Positions 63,160 through 64,000 of a stretch of 64,000 nucleotides of DNA are shown piece after piece. The notes beneath the pieces are model-generated. The model was not told the DNA's origin. It searched no databases and worked only from the letters and a program-made list of their open reading frames with translations. The translations under genes were made by a program, and so were the position numbers. The DNA comes from Kappaphycus alvarezii (Eukaryota; Rhodophyta; Florideophyceae; Gigartinales; Solieriaceae), in the NCBI GenBank assembly GCA_002205965.3, contig NADL03000688.1:186001-250000 (forward strand), given 5' to 3'. The number at the start of each line of letters is the position of its first letter. Positions within the stretch are counted from its first letter, which is position 1.

Positions 63160-63708
63160 GAGATTACTGAGTCGCTAGTACCTTTATGACTTTATCAAGG
63201 TTGTGTGGATGACCTTGCGATTGCATATATGGATCCTGCTGAATTTGTGCAAGGTTCGAGTGAAATCGTAGTCGTCTTCGACTGCGATTAAAAACAAAAC
63301 TGCCTAATCCGTGTCATCTGCCACGATCAATTGGCCTAATTGATCCGCGTACGCTCTGCTTTTCTGCTCAGTACCACTAATCAGTTTCTTGGTTCCATTA
63401 CAGACTGCAAACCAAGCAGGGCTTGTTTTTACGACCAAGAAATTTCCTCACGAGTCCGGAGCTAGTACCAGATCCAGCTTAATTATTATTCAAGGCTACT
63501 AATTATTTGTACATAACAACATACTTTGCAATATATTCAATCTTGCGTCGCTATACTTCCGTCTGATTGGAATTTGAAAGTTGAAAAAAAGACATTTTCT
63601 GCGTAAAGAGGGAGTTTAATTGAAAGATGGGAATGAATAAGTTCTGTAGAGTGCCAGATATCCTTTTTCTCTTTTCTTCTTTTGTTACAACTTTTCTCAA
63701 AGCATTAA

Positions 63709-64000
63709 ACTAGTTTAAAATCACTTGATGACTTATGGTTGCTGAAAGGAATTGTTGGACGGCAACAGAAGCCTTTGAGGACTCCAGAGGATCACCGCCG
63801 GTATCAGGAATCACGAAACAGGGAGAAGGCTGCAGGTTTTCTCAACAATATGAACGGAGAGACCGGGGAGGGAAACAGCAGAGATGACTCTCACATAATG
63901 GATTACCCGCGGCACCCCCTCATCGACTACAAAGCTGAGGAAAGGTCAGAAGAATCTGAACCTGAAAAACACTCCGTCTGCTTTGGGTCTTCTTCGCAGA
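63709..64000 (+). CDS. Open frame running off the right edge, possibly an internal exon
   Basis: The frame is open from about 63709 to the end: LWLLKGIVGRQQKPLRTPED, NREKAAGFLNNMNGETGEGN and then a charged, Ser/Glu-rich stretch. It is preceded by a pyrimidine-rich run (63661-63695) and AG dinucleotides at 63699-63700 and 63712-63713, as in a 3' splice site. No ATG precedes the coding-like part. Family unknown. Confidence 0.3.

Overview
The window looks like nuclear DNA of a eukaryote with a repeat-rich genome. A florideophyte red alga is my best guess. The few host-type genes are compact and mostly read without introns, they sit between islands of LTR retrotransposons, and short TACTGTAC/TACAGTAC palindromes are scattered between genes. 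The organism is an inference; no rRNA or organelle marker is present to fix it.

Left part (1-18.7 kb). A minus-strand Copia Gag fragment with its primer-binding site runs off the left edge. A 0.65-kb near-perfect palindrome follows; its centre holds two copies of a 43-bp unit that matches the 3' half of a tRNA. Beside it is a zinc-finger ORF. The credible host genes are a ZIP/KE4-type zinc transporter (4757-5823, one apparent frameshift), a small secreted protein (6126-6401, minus), a larger secreted protein carrying repeats like the RNA polymerase II CTD (14618-15949, minus), and a damaged NmrA-like Rossmann protein (about 16949-17755, minus). The 6.6-14 kb stretch is mostly without recognisable genes.

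Middle (18.7-48.7 kb) is a four-deep nest. A non-LTR (LINE-type) reverse-transcriptase relic (18710-18874 and 47391-48680) is split by Ty1/copia element A (18875-47385, LTRs of about 141 bp, target duplication TCAAG). A is split by Ty3/gypsy chromovirus B (21191-43032, LTRs of about 720 bp, target duplication CCAAT, chromodomain). B is split by a minus-strand Ty3/gypsy element C (30790-38270, LTRs of about 719 bp, target duplication CAATT). LTR ends, primer sites, purine tracts and target duplications can be read for all three LTR elements. B carries a long antisense ORF before its 3' LTR and is crowded with tiny perfect hairpins. C carries two diverged tandem copies of a domain I do not recognise, downstream of its integrase.

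Right part (48.7-64 kb). A PIF/Harbinger-like transposase relic (minus) is followed by a nearly complete Copia element D (50306-55440, 390-bp LTRs). D's primer site matches the anticodon arm of initiator tRNA-Met, so it is probably primed by half a tRNA. Then come an unrecognised decayed frame, a pogo/CENP-B-type transposase relic (minus), a decayed Copia pol F (about 60.5-62.4 kb, minus), and an open frame leaving the right edge.

Almost every transposon gene here is broken by stops, frameshifts or lost catalytic residues. The window therefore reads as a transposon graveyard beside a small gene island. Elements C and D are the least decayed.
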